Shown: positions 1 through 8,027 of the stretch, in pieces
Position numbering within the stretch: the stretch's first letter is position 1
How the letters are laid out: the number at the start of each line of letters is the position of its first letter
Source: CBDTTW01 sp965363675
GTDB lineage: Bacteria; Bacteroidota; Rhodothermia; Rhodothermales; DASSAV01
DNA: 10,148 bases
Direction of reading: 5' to 3'
Assembly (NCBI GenBank): GCA_965363675.1
Contig: CBDTTW010000111.1
Coordinates: 1-10,148, forward strand
Notes under the pieces: generated by a model
What the model saw: the letters and a program-made list of their open reading frames with translations, nothing else
The model's database searches: none
What the model was told of the DNA's origin: nothing
Program-made: the position numbers and the translations under genes

Positions 1-17
1 CTCTCTGCTCCCGCCTT

Positions 18-1415
18 ATGTTTCCCAGGTCCCTTATCCTTCCCTTCGGCCGCTTGTGCCTGCTCGCGGCGGCGTGCGCCGTGGCGGCGCTTTCGGCCCG
101 CGCCCAGGAGGCGCGCCGCATCACGTTCAACGAAGCCGTGCGGATCGGCCTGGAGCAGAACATCGCGCTCAAGCGCGCCGCCAACACCGCCGAGATCCAG
201 GCCATCAACGTCGTGCGCGAGCGCAGCAACCGGCTGCCCAACCTCGGCTTCAACAGCAGCGGCTCGCAGCAGTACGGCCGCAACTTCATCCAGAGCGAAG
301 GCCGCATCGTCAACGAGACGACCGAGTACGTCGGCGCCCAGGTGAGCACGGGGGTCACCGTGTTCAACGGCCACCGCGACGCCTCGGCCGTGCGCCAGGC
401 GCGCCTCCAGCACGAGGCCGCCGAGCTGGACGTGGCCCGCGCCCGCCAGACGGTCGTCTTCAGCGTGATGAGCACCTACGTCAACCTCGTCGAACGCCGC
501 GAGATGATCGGGGTGCAGGAGGAAAACCTGGAGACGCAGCGGCGCCTGCTCGGGCGCATCGACGAGCTGGTCAAGGCCGGCAGCCGGCCCATCGCCGATT
601 TGTACCAGCAGCAGGCTGAGGTGGCCACGGCCGAACTCAACCTGCTCGACGCGCAGCGCGCCTATCAGATCTCCGAGGTGAACCTGGTGCAGGTGCTCCA
701 GCTCGACCCGTTCGTGCGCTACGAGTTCGAGATCCCGCCCGTCGATACGACCCTGCAACCCGCGCCCGCCAACCTCGACATCAACGACATGCTGCGCAGC
801 GCCTTCGAGCGCCGCGAAGACCTGCGCGCCTCCGAGGCCGACATCCGGGCCTCCGAGCAGGGCATCCGCATCGCCCGCTCCGGGCTGTACCCGCGCATCG
901 GGCTCAGCCTGGGCTACGGCACCAACTACTCGACGGCGGCGCGCTACTTCACCGGCCCCAACGCCGGCGAGGTGATCGGCCTGTTCGACCAGCTCGACCA
1001 GAGCCGGGGCGGCTCGCTGGGGCTCAACCTGAACGTGCCGATCTTCGACCGCCGCCTGACGCGCACCAACATCGAGCAGGCGCGCGTGCAGTTCGAGAAC
1101 AGCCGCCTGGCCCTCCAGGAGTTGCAGCAGAACATCGCCGTGCAGGTGCGCGAAGCTTACCTCGACTACGAAATGGCCCTCCAGCGCATCGAAGCCACCG
1201 ACAAGCAGGAGGCCGCCGCCCGCCTGGCGCTCGAAGCGGCCCAGGCCCGCTACGACGCCGCGGCCAGCACCCTCATCGAGCTTTCGCAGGCCCAATCGAC
1301 GTACCTGCGCGCCCAGAGCGACCAGGTGCGCGCCCGCTACAACGTCGTCTTCCAGGCCAAGCTGATCGACTATTACCTCGGTGTGCTCGACCCGTCCGAG
1401 CCGCTCTTCGAGTAA
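18..1415 (+). CDS. TolC-family outer-membrane efflux channel protein
   Basis: This is the outer-membrane channel of a tripartite exporter; it would form a trimeric barrel with a long periplasmic alpha-helical tunnel. The 465-residue length is normal for the family. Residues 1-29 are a Sec signal peptide: basic start, an Ala/Leu-rich core, and an Ala-Arg-Ala site before Gln30. Two OEP repeats follow. The first opens with ITFNEAVRIGLEQN (about 35-48). The second opens with LDINDMLRSAFERREDLRAS (about 253-272), followed by the typical GLYPRIGLSLGYG strand region. Long Ala/Gln/Glu-rich helices lie at about 125-225 and 350-450. The ATG at 18 is chosen because the signal peptide starts there. No Shine-Dalgarno is visible and only 17 bases lie upstream, so promoter and upstream partners are outside the window. 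The adaptor gene follows after 93 bp on the same strand, which supports an efflux operon. Family call is firm; the exported substrate cannot be read from the sequence. Confidence 0.95.
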   Translation: MFPRSLILPFGRLCLLAAACAVAALSARAQEARRITFNEAVRIGLEQNIALKRAANTAEIQAINVVRERSNRLPNLGFNSSGSQQYGRNFIQSEGRIVNETTEYVGAQVSTGVTVFNGHRDASAVRQARLQHEAAELDVARARQTVVFSVMSTYVNLVERREMIGVQEENLETQRRLLGRIDELVKAGSRPIADLYQQQAEVATAELNLLDAQRAYQISEVNLVQVLQLDPFVRYEFEIPPVDTTLQPAPANLDINDMLRSAFERREDLRASEADIRASEQGIRIARSGLYPRIGLSLGYGTNYSTAARYFTGPNAGEVIGLFDQLDQSRGGSLGLNLNVPIFDRRLTRTNIEQARVQFENSRLALQELQQNIAVQVREAYLDYEMALQRIEATDKQEAAARLALEAAQARYDAAASTLIELSQAQSTYLRAQSDQVRARYNVVFQAKLIDYYLGVLDPSEPLFE

Positions 1416-1508
1416 CCCCGCACGCCCGAACCCTACCCTGTTTCCGGCTTCCCTCTGTCCCCTACCGGCGCGCCGGCCCCCTACGCTTCCAAAAGCACGC
1501 TCCCGAAC

Positions 1509-2948
1509 ATGGCAAAGCAGAACAACGCCACCCGTCGCATCATTTTCTGGACCCTCGGCATCGCCGGGCTGCTCGCCGTGCTGGGCGCGGTCGGGTGGAA
1601 GATGGGCTGGCTCGGCAACAAGCCCAAAGGCGTCGAGGTCGAGACGGCCCTTGCCGAAAAGAAATCGCTCACGCAGATCGTGACGGCCTCCGGCAAGATC
1701 CAGCCCGAGATCGAGGTGAAGATCAGCCCCGACGTGTCGGGCGAGATCATCGAGCTGCGCGTCAACGAAGGCGACGCGGTGCAGCAGGGCGAGCTGCTGG
1801 CGCGCATCAAGCCCGACTTCTATGTGGCGCAGGTCGAGCAGGCCAGCGCGGGCGTCTCGCAGAGCCAGGCCAACATGGCGCAGCGCAAGGCCGACATGCT
1901 CAAGGCCGAGGTGGACTACAAGCGCCAGAAGGGCCTGTTCGACCGGGGCGTAATCTCCGAGAGCGAGTTCCAGGGCTACCAGACGCAGTTCGAGGTCGCC
2001 AAGGCCGGTTACGATGCCGCCGTCTACGCCGTCGAGAGCGCCAGCGCCCGCCTGCGCGAGGCGCGCGAGCAGCTCGGCAAAACCAACATCTACGCCCCCA
2101 TGACCGGCGCCATCAGCCAGCTCAACGTCGAGCTGGGCGAGCGCGTGGTGGGCACCAGCCAGATGGCCGGCACCGAGATGATGCGCCTGGCCCGCCTGGA
2201 GCAGATGGAGCTGGAGGTGGACGTAAACGAGAACGACGTGGTCAACGTCAGCGTCGGCGATACGGCGCTCGTCGAGGTGGACGCCTACCCCGAGCGCAAG
2301 TTCAAGGGCATGGTCACCGAGATCGCCAACTCGGCGCGCATCAGCGGGGCCGGCTCGCAGGAGCAGGTCACCAACTTCCCCGTCAAGGTGCGCATCCTCG
2401 ACCCGCACAACGTGGACGCCGCCCCCGGCAAGGCGGCCCCGGCCGCAGGGGTGGCCCCGCAGCCCGAAACGCCCGACTTCGTCGTGGAAAACGCCGTCCT
2501 GCGCCCCGGCATGACCGGCACCGTGGACGTGTTTACGGAGACCGTGGCCGACGTCATCGCCATCCCGATCCAGGCCGTCACCGTCCGCGACATGAACAAG
2601 ATCAACGACAAGAAGAAAGACGGCGCGAAAGCCGGCCCCCCCGCCGAGGAGGCCGAAGACGAGGGCGCGACCGAGACGACCGAGGAGCAGGAGAAACGCC
2701 GCCGCGCCGAGGACCTGCGCAAGGTGGTCTTCCTGATGCAGGACGGCAAGGCCCGCATGGTGCAGGTCGAGACGGGCATCTCCGACGACACGCACGTGCA
2801 GGTGCGCTCGGGGCTCAAGGGCGGCGAGCAGGTCATCACCGGGCCGTTCCGCGCCGTCAGCCGCGAGCTGGAGCCCGAGTCGGAGGTGTACATCAAGCAG
2901 GAGAAAGGCGGCCCGGGCGGCAAAGCCGTCGTCGCCTCCGCGCAGTAA
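1509..2948 (+). CDS. Periplasmic adaptor subunit (MacA/HlyD-like membrane fusion protein)
   Basis: This protein would bridge the inner-membrane ABC transporter to the TolC channel. Of its 479 residues, 11-33 form one N-terminal membrane anchor with no lipobox. A first lipoyl half (about 60-100, with SPDVSGEIIELRVNEGDAV) is followed by an alpha-hairpin (about 101-190). The second lipoyl half (about 191-213, NIYAPMTGAISQLNVELGERV) leads to the beta-barrel domain (about 230-345, with LRPGMTGTVDV) and a membrane-proximal domain (about 346-465). Two stretches look unlike the family core: an Ala/Pro-rich loop at about 302-323 and a highly charged Lys/Glu/Arg segment at about 364-404. Both fall between beta strands and are probably surface insertions. 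The gene lies 93 bp after the TolC gene and 32 bp before the ATPase gene. The ATG at 1509 precedes the anchor directly. The ABC neighbour favours a MacA-type over an RND-type adaptor. Confidence 0.93.
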   Translation: MAKQNNATRRIIFWTLGIAGLLAVLGAVGWKMGWLGNKPKGVEVETALAEKKSLTQIVTASGKIQPEIEVKISPDVSGEIIELRVNEGDAVQQGELLARIKPDFYVAQVEQASAGVSQSQANMAQRKADMLKAEVDYKRQKGLFDRGVISESEFQGYQTQFEVAKAGYDAAVYAVESASARLREAREQLGKTNIYAPMTGAISQLNVELGERVVGTSQMAGTEMMRLARLEQMELEVDVNENDVVNVSVGDTALVEVDAYPERKFKGMVTEIANSARISGAGSQEQVTNFPVKVRILDPHNVDAAPGKAAPAAGVAPQPETPDFVVENAVLRPGMTGTVDVFTETVADVIAIPIQAVTVRDMNKINDKKKDGAKAGPPAEEAEDEGATETTEEQEKRRRAEDLRKVVFLMQDGKARMVQVETGISDDTHVQVRSGLKGGEQVITGPFRAVSRELEPESEVYIKQEKGGPGGKAVVASAQ

Positions 2949-2980
2949 CCTTTTCCTCGCCTCAAGCCGCAGCGCCCTTC

Positions 2981-3727
<747 letters not shown>

Positions 3728-3750
3728 CGCGCTTCCGCCGCCTCCCCCGG

Positions 3751-3782
3751 AAGGCTCCCGGCGCCGCGCCGGGGGCCTTTTT
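3751..3782 (+). terminator. Intrinsic terminator of the efflux operon
   Basis: A GC-rich hairpin has its left arm at 3753-3762 (ggctcccggc) and right arm at 3768-3777 (gccgggggcc), with one G-T wobble and a 5-base loop. It is flanked by AA on the left and followed by five T at 3778-3782. It lies 24 bp after the ATPase stop and ends the three-gene export transcript, separating it from the MarC gene. Confidence 0.88.
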
Positions 3783-3807
3783 GTGGGGCCGGCGTAGCGC
3801 GGCGCCG

Positions 3808-3815
3808 TAACTTGG
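3808..3815 (+). promoter_or_regulatory. Candidate -7 box (TAACTTGG) upstream of the MarC gene
   Basis: TAACTTGG resembles the Bacteroidota primary-sigma -7 element TAnnTTTG, with one mismatch. It sits 34 bp before the GTG start, in the short gap after the efflux-operon terminator. The nearest -33-like TTTG (3780-3783) is about 24 bases upstream, longer than the usual 19-21, so the -33 element is doubtful. A matching octamer, TATCTTGG, occurs in the intergenic region at 10008-10015. Confidence 0.35.
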
Positions 3816-3849
3816 CGGCTGCCGTTTTTGCCGCCAGCACCCTGCGCCC

Positions 3850-4458
3850 GTGAAGCCCTACGCCGAGTCGTTCCTGCCGCTGTTCGTCGCCATCAACCTG
3901 ATCGGCATCCTGCCGCTCTTTATCAGCCTCACGGAGGGGCTTTCGGCGCGGGCGCGGCGCAGCCTCGTCGTGCAAGCCGTCTCGACGGCCTTCGCCGTAG
4001 CGACGCTCATCCTGTTTGCCGGGCAGCTCATCTTCCGCACCCTCGGCATCACGCTCAACGATCTGCGCGTAGGGGGCGGCCTGATCCTGCTCATCCTGAG
4101 CGTTGTAGACCTCATCTTCGGCGACTTCAAGCGGCGCGTCCCCGAGTCCGACGAGCATCACTCCGGCCGCCACGACCTCGGTGTGGTGCCGCTCGGGATC
4201 CCGCTCATCATCGGGCCGGCAGCCATCACCACGATTCTCGTTTCGCAGCAGTCGTACGGCTACCTGCCGACGCTCGTCTCGATGGTCGCCAACCTGCTGC
4301 TCGTCACGCTCGTGTTTTTCTTCGGCCCGGCGCTGCTCTCGCTGCTCGGGGCGGGCGCCACAAAGGCCGTCGGCAAGGTCGCCAGCCTGTTCCTGGCCGC
4401 TATCGCCGTGGCGCTCATCCGGGCGGGCATCTTCGGCATGATCTACGGCGCTCCGTGA
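3850..4458 (+). CDS. MarC family (UPF0056) integral membrane protein
   Basis: This is a 202-residue inner-membrane protein of the MarC/UPF0056 family. Despite the name, the family has no settled biochemical role; it was once linked to multiple antibiotic resistance and that link was later withdrawn. About six hydrophobic segments are visible: roughly 8-27, 41-62, 73-91, 112-132, 141-163 and 175-199. Family hallmarks are NLIGILPLF (16-24; the family usually has Pro after Asn, here Leu), RVGGGLILLILSVVDLIFG (73-91), and PLGIPLIIGPAAITTIL (114-130). A hydrophilic loop (93-109) is rich in charge and His. The GTG at 3850 is chosen because it gives the normal N-terminus and no in-frame ATG lies nearby. 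There is no Shine-Dalgarno. It is probably monocistronic: a terminator precedes it and a bidirectional terminator follows. Confidence 0.92.
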   Translation: MKPYAESFLPLFVAINLIGILPLFISLTEGLSARARRSLVVQAVSTAFAVATLILFAGQLIFRTLGITLNDLRVGGGLILLILSVVDLIFGDFKRRVPESDEHHSGRHDLGVVPLGIPLIIGPAAITTILVSQQSYGYLPTLVSMVANLLLVTLVFFFGPALLSLLGAGATKAVGKVASLFLAAIAVALIRAGIFGMIYGAP

Positions 4459-4481
4459 GCCTCTGCGCCGGGCAGACAGGC

Positions 4482-4518
4482 AAAAAGGCCCCGCCGGTCG
4501 GTCCGGCGGGGCCTTTTC
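4482..4518. terminator. Bidirectional intrinsic terminator between convergent genes
   Basis: A perfect 15-bp inverted repeat has arms at 4483-4497 and 4503-4517 around a 5-base loop (tcggt). The core is ggccccgccgg paired with ccggcggggcc. Reading +, the hairpin ends in TTTT; reading -, the A run at 4482-4486 gives TTTTT. It lies between the MarC stop at 4458 and the receptor stop at 4552, which are convergent, so it can serve both. Confidence 0.92.
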
Positions 4519-4551
4519 TTCAGGCAGGCTGCTTCCTTCAGGCGGGCGGCG

Positions 4552-7500
4552 CTAGAACTGGTAGCGCACGCCGAACTGCATCTGCCAGCGCGAGGCGAAC
4601 GACTTGTCGAAGAGCGTCTGCGACCGGTTGTTGTCGAAGTTCAGGTTGGGCTTGCCGTTGGCGCCGTAGCCGCTGAACGTCAGGAGCTGCACGTTGTCGT
4701 TGCTCGGGAACTCGATCTGGCCCCACTCCGAGTTGATCAGGTTGAGCACGTTGAGCACGTTGAGCATCAGGTCTACCTTCTGCCCGCGCAGCGTGTTGAC
4801 CGACTGCGTAAGCTGAAGGTCGAGGATGTTGCGCCAGGGCGCGCGCGCGCCGTTGCGCTCGAAGATCGTCCCGCGCGCCTCCTGGAGCGACTCGTTGCCC
4901 TCGACGAAGGCGTTGAACTCGTCCCAGATCTGCTGCGGCGTGCGCGTGTCGCCGCTCACGGCGACCCAGTTGGCCTCGTCCATCGAGGTCGGCACGTAGA
5001 TCGGGTCGTTGTCGAAGCGGGTGTCGGCGTTGACGTTGCCGTTGTAGATCCAGGTGAACGGCGTGCCCGAGCGGCCTTCGTAGAACAGGCCCACCGACGT
5101 GGCGAACCGGTTCAGGTAGCGCACCTCGTACGAGACGTTCGCCAGGATGCGGTTGCGCACCTCGAAGTCGGCCGTGGCGAGCGTCGAGTTGTTCTGGTCG
5201 GCCGCCTCGTTGAACTGCCAGTTCGAGATGGCGCGGCTGGAGGTGAGGTTGTTGACGTTCTCGGCGCGGTTGCGCGTGTAGTAGAGGCTGCCGTTGAGCC
5301 CGTTGGGCGAATCGCGGCGGACGCCCACCGTCAGGCTGTACTCGTAGCCCTCGTCGGTGTTCTCCATGAGCACGGCGTTCGTGAAGCGGCTGTCCTTGAG
5401 CGACGAGCGCGCCGACGAACCCGAGAACGTGCCGTAGACCGGGCGCCCGTCCACGGCGTTCGTGGTCTGCTGCACCAGGTTGAGGTTGCGGTACGTGATG
5501 TCGTTGACCGCCTTCGTGTACAGGCCCTCGACGGTGGCGACGAGGCCCAGCACCGGGAGCTGCTGGTCCACGGCCAGGTTCGAGCGCCACACCTGCGGGA
5601 ACTTGAAGTCCGGGTCGGTGATGTTGATCTCGGCCGTCGTGATCGGCACGAGCGGCGAGCCGGGCTGGCCCGGGCGCGGCTGCTGGAGCGGGTCGGCCGA
5701 GGGGTTGAAGAAGCCCGCCGTCAGGCCCGAGCGCGCATCGACGCGGGCGATGTCCACGCCCGTGTTGGAGTACTGGTTCGAGATCCACACGAACGGCGTG
5801 CGGCCGGTGAACACGCCCGAGCCGCCGCGCACCTGCGTCGTGCGGGCCCCGCCCGAGGCGTCCCAGTTGAAGCCCAGGCGCGGCGAGAAAAGCCACTTGC
5901 CGCCGGGCAGCTTGGCCGTGCTGTAGCCGAAAGCCTGCTCGCCGGCCGCGTTGTAAAGCGGATCGTCGAGGAAAAGCGGCACGTCGGCGCGCAAGCCGCC
6001 CGTAACCGTCAGGTAGGGCGTGGCGCGGAACTGATCCTGAAGGTAAAAGCCCAGCATGGCCGTGCCGAACTTGGCCTCGGGCGTCGGGTTATCCGGAAGC
6101 TGCGAGTAGCTCAGGTAGTACCGCGACGGCTTGCCGATGGAGAAGTCGTCGATGCTGTTGAACTCGTAGGCGCCGTAGTAATCCTGGATGAACAGGTTGC
6201 GGAAGTCGAAGAGCTGGTTGCTCGTGCCGAGCGTCAGGTTGTGCTTGCCGAGCACGTAGGTAAAGTCGTTCGTGAACTCGTAGAGCACCTGGTCCAGCTC
6301 GTTGGCCTGCGAGAACCGGTCGATGCCGAGGTAAGCGCGCTCGCCGGTGGAGGCCGTGTTGATCTGCACGAACGGGAACGGGTCCGCCTTCACGTCGCGC
6401 TTGAACAGGATGCTCGTGCGCACCAGCCGGAGCTGGTTGAACATGTTCTTGCCGAGGGTCGAGCGCAGTTCGGCCACCGTCGAGTTGGTGACCTCGTCGC
6501 GCAGGAACAGGCGGTTCGAGAGGTCGTAGTTGCGCGTGCTGCGGCTGATGCCGTCCTCGTCGAGCGCGTCGATGAGGCTGTGGCGGAGCGTGAAGCGGTG
6601 GGCGTTGCTGATGTTCCAGTCGAGCTTCGCCAGCAGCTTCTTGTTGTCGCGCGCCAGCGAGAGCGGGTCGTAGCCGCCGGCGTTGTAGCCGTACTTGTCG
6701 CGGGCAATCGTGATCAGGCGCTGCAACTCACTCTCCGCGACCGGGTAGATGTTGCCCGCGCCGCTGCCGGCCAGACCGGCGTCTACGGGGGCGTCTTCCT
6801 TCTCCAGCTCGGCGTTGACGAAGAAGAACAGCTTGTTCTTGATGATCGGGCCGCCGAGGCTGCCGACGAGGTAGTATTCCTTGAAGTCGGCCGGCTTGGA
6901 CTCGACCATCGACCAGGTGCGGCTCGACGCGCTGTACTGCGGCACGTCGATGGCGCCCTGGAAGGCTTCGCTGCGCGTGAGGTAGCGGAACGAGCCGCTG
7001 AAGCGGTTCGTGCCCGAGCGCGTGATGGCGTTGATCGAGCCGCCCGTGAAGCCGCTGTAGCGCACGTCGAACGGGGCGATGTCCACGTTGAACGACTCGA
7101 TGGCGTCGAGCGAGATCGGCTGCGCGCCCGCCTGCCCGCCCGGAGCGCCCGTGCCCGAAAGGCCGAACACGTCGTTGAGCGTGGCGCCGTCGATCTGGAT
7201 GTTGTTGAAGCGGTTGTTGCGCCCGGCCAGGCTGCTGCCGCCGCTGGAGTTGGGCGAGAGGCGCGCGAAGTCGGAGATCGACCGTGAGATCGTCGGCAAG
7301 CGCTCGATCTCGACGCGGCTGACGCTCGTCGAGGCCCCGGTGCGGTCGGAGTTCAGGATCGCGCTGCCCTGCCCGAGGATTTCGACCTCGGAGAGCTGCG
7401 CGGTGGACTCCTGGAGCGTGAACGGGAGGGTGCGCGTCTGGCCGAGCGAGAGGTAAACGCCTTCCTCGACGAGCGTGGTGTAGCCGATAAAGGAAACCGT

Positions 7501-7749
7501 GACCGTGTAGGGGCCGCCCGGCTGCATGTTCAGCAAATCGTAGCGCCCGTCCTCACGGGTGGTGGCGCCGTAGCGCGTGCCGGTCGGCTGGTGCACGGCC
7601 ACCACGTTGGCGCCCGGCAGCGACTCGCCGCCGGCGTCCGAGATGATGCCCGTCAGCGAGGCCGACGTGAGGCCCTGCGCCTGCGCCAGACCGGCAGGCG
7701 CGAGGCACAAGCACAAAAGCAACAGCCATCTGGTAAAAGAAGGCTTCAT
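4552..7749 (-). CDS. Oar-like TonB-dependent outer-membrane receptor with carboxypeptidase-regulatory-like domain
   Basis: This is a 1065-residue TonB-dependent outer-membrane protein. Residues 1-25 are a signal peptide (MKPSFTRWLLLLCLCLAPAG then AQAQ). A carboxypeptidase-regulatory-like beta-sandwich (about 29-115) contains LTGIISDAGGESLPGANVV and GRYDLLNMQPGGPYTVTVSFIGY. A TonB-box-like SEVEILG follows (about 120-126). The plug (about 130-255) includes RFNNIQIDGATLNDVFG and FDVRYSGFTGGSINAITRSG. The rest is beta-barrel, ending in a terminal Phe (FGVRYQF), the usual outer-membrane insertion signal. The NVLNLIN motif near the end is typical of Oar-like receptors. No SusD-type partner lies beside it, so a SusC polysaccharide role is unlikely; the ligand is unknown. 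The frame stays open 228 bases further upstream, but the ATG at 7749 starts the signal peptide. No Shine-Dalgarno is seen. It is probably a single-gene transcript ending at 4482-4518. Confidence 0.93.
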   Translation of the reverse strand: MKPSFTRWLLLLCLCLAPAGLAQAQGLTSASLTGIISDAGGESLPGANVVAVHQPTGTRYGATTREDGRYDLLNMQPGGPYTVTVSFIGYTTLVEEGVYLSLGQTRTLPFTLQESTAQLSEVEILGQGSAILNSDRTGASTSVSRVEIERLPTISRSISDFARLSPNSSGGSSLAGRNNRFNNIQIDGATLNDVFGLSGTGAPGGQAGAQPISLDAIESFNVDIAPFDVRYSGFTGGSINAITRSGTNRFSGSFRYLTRSEAFQGAIDVPQYSASSRTWSMVESKPADFKEYYLVGSLGGPIIKNKLFFFVNAELEKEDAPVDAGLAGSGAGNIYPVAESELQRLITIARDKYGYNAGGYDPLSLARDNKKLLAKLDWNISNAHRFTLRHSLIDALDEDGISRSTRNYDLSNRLFLRDEVTNSTVAELRSTLGKNMFNQLRLVRTSILFKRDVKADPFPFVQINTASTGERAYLGIDRFSQANELDQVLYEFTNDFTYVLGKHNLTLGTSNQLFDFRNLFIQDYYGAYEFNSIDDFSIGKPSRYYLSYSQLPDNPTPEAKFGTAMLGFYLQDQFRATPYLTVTGGLRADVPLFLDDPLYNAAGEQAFGYSTAKLPGGKWLFSPRLGFNWDASGGARTTQVRGGSGVFTGRTPFVWISNQYSNTGVDIARVDARSGLTAGFFNPSADPLQQPRPGQPGSPLVPITTAEINITDPDFKFPQVWRSNLAVDQQLPVLGLVATVEGLYTKAVNDITYRNLNLVQQTTNAVDGRPVYGTFSGSSARSSLKDSRFTNAVLMENTDEGYEYSLTVGVRRDSPNGLNGSLYYTRNRAENVNNLTSSRAISNWQFNEAADQNNSTLATADFEVRNRILANVSYEVRYLNRFATSVGLFYEGRSGTPFTWIYNGNVNADTRFDNDPIYVPTSMDEANWVAVSGDTRTPQQIWDEFNAFVEGNESLQEARGTIFERNGARAPWRNILDLQLTQSVNTLRGQKVDLMLNVLNVLNLINSEWGQIEFPSNDNVQLLTFSGYGANGKPNLNFDNNRSQTLFDKSFASRWQMQFGVRYQF
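4732..4767. repeat. Short 9-bp tandem repeat inside the receptor gene
   Basis: On the + strand, gttgagcac at 4741-4749 and 4750-4758 is followed by gttgagcat (4759-4767) and preceded by a degenerate copy gttgatcag (4732-4740). Read on the coding strand it gives LNVLNVLNLIN near the receptor C-terminus. The 9-base unit keeps frame, so gain or loss by slippage would add or remove three residues. Confidence 0.8.
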
Positions 7750-8027
7750 GATGAGTACCTGATCGTTTGACAAGTGGGAAAGCGTTCCGCTTCCGGAAGC
7801 GTGGGAGGACTTCGGGAAACGTCCGCGAAGGAGGCGCCGCGCCCGGCCCGGCAGGAGCTGCCGCAGCAAAGGGGGTGCTGCACAGGCGAAAACAGGAGCC
7901 ACGGAGGTAGGGCGTGGAGACTGAGGGCGGGCCTGGCGACCCGCCGGCCGGCGGCGGCCTACGCGGAAATATACCACCCTCCCGCCGGCGGCTTGGCGCG
8001 CAGGAGGCTTTATAAAGTTTTCTTAAT
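7750..8027 (-). other. Non-coding leader/intergenic region upstream of the receptor gene
   Basis: The 278 bp between the dipeptidase stop and the receptor start hold no convincing gene; the open minus-strand frame here is Arg/Pro-rich and has no family resemblance. Two AT-rich islands stand out in very GC-rich DNA. One is 8008-8030, with the palindrome ctttataaag at 8008-8017. The other is 7966-7973, which reads TATATTTC on the minus strand and resembles the Bacteroidota -7 box TAnnTTTG (no -33 TTTG found at the right distance). If 7966-7973 is the promoter, the receptor mRNA has a 5' leader of about 210 bases. I see no terminator for the dipeptidase transcript and no known riboswitch. Confidence 0.5.
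7788..7801. promoter_or_regulatory. 14-bp perfect palindrome in the receptor leader
   Basis: cgcttccggaagcg reads the same on both strands and lies 39-52 bases upstream of the receptor ATG. It could be a regulator-binding site or a small mRNA hairpin. GC-rich DNA makes some palindromes by chance, so the functional call is weak even though the symmetry is exact. Confidence 0.35.

Noticed and set aside
1465..1476. 12-bp palindrome ccggcgcgccgg between the channel and adaptor genes
   Set aside because: It has no T run and no partner element; it is within what GC-rich DNA gives by chance, and the genes appear to be in one operon.
1595..2980. Upstream extension of the ABC ATPase reading frame through the adaptor gene
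   Set aside because: The translation is Arg/Gly/Pro-rich out-of-frame shadow of the adaptor gene; the ATG at 2981 gives the usual ATPase N-terminus.
4518..4543. Two copies of cttcaggc after the bidirectional terminator
   Set aside because: Eight bases repeated once in GC-rich DNA; no further copies or structure.
4538..5896. Minus-strand open frame overlapping the receptor gene
   Set aside because: The composition is Arg/Gly/Pro/Ala-rich with no recognisable domain, and it lies in another frame of a clearly real receptor gene.
6241..7287. 348-codon + strand open frame opposite the receptor N-terminal half
   Set aside because: It is Val/Glu/Arg/Ala-biased antisense to a real signal peptide, plug and barrel region; no motifs are seen.
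4552..7749. SusC-type polysaccharide receptor
   Set aside because: No SusD-like lipoprotein gene is adjacent, and the plug and C-terminal motifs look Oar-like.
7750..7977. 76-residue N-terminal extension of the receptor
   Set aside because: It is Arg/Pro-rich and sits in front of a complete signal peptide that begins at 7749.
8008..8017. ctttataaag palindrome after the dipeptidase stop as a terminator
   Set aside because: The stem is short and AT-rich with no U tract on the minus strand, so it does not meet intrinsic terminator form.
7750..8027. Cobalamin or thiamine riboswitch in the receptor leader
   Set aside because: I could not find the conserved cobalamin or TPP core motifs in the correct orientation.
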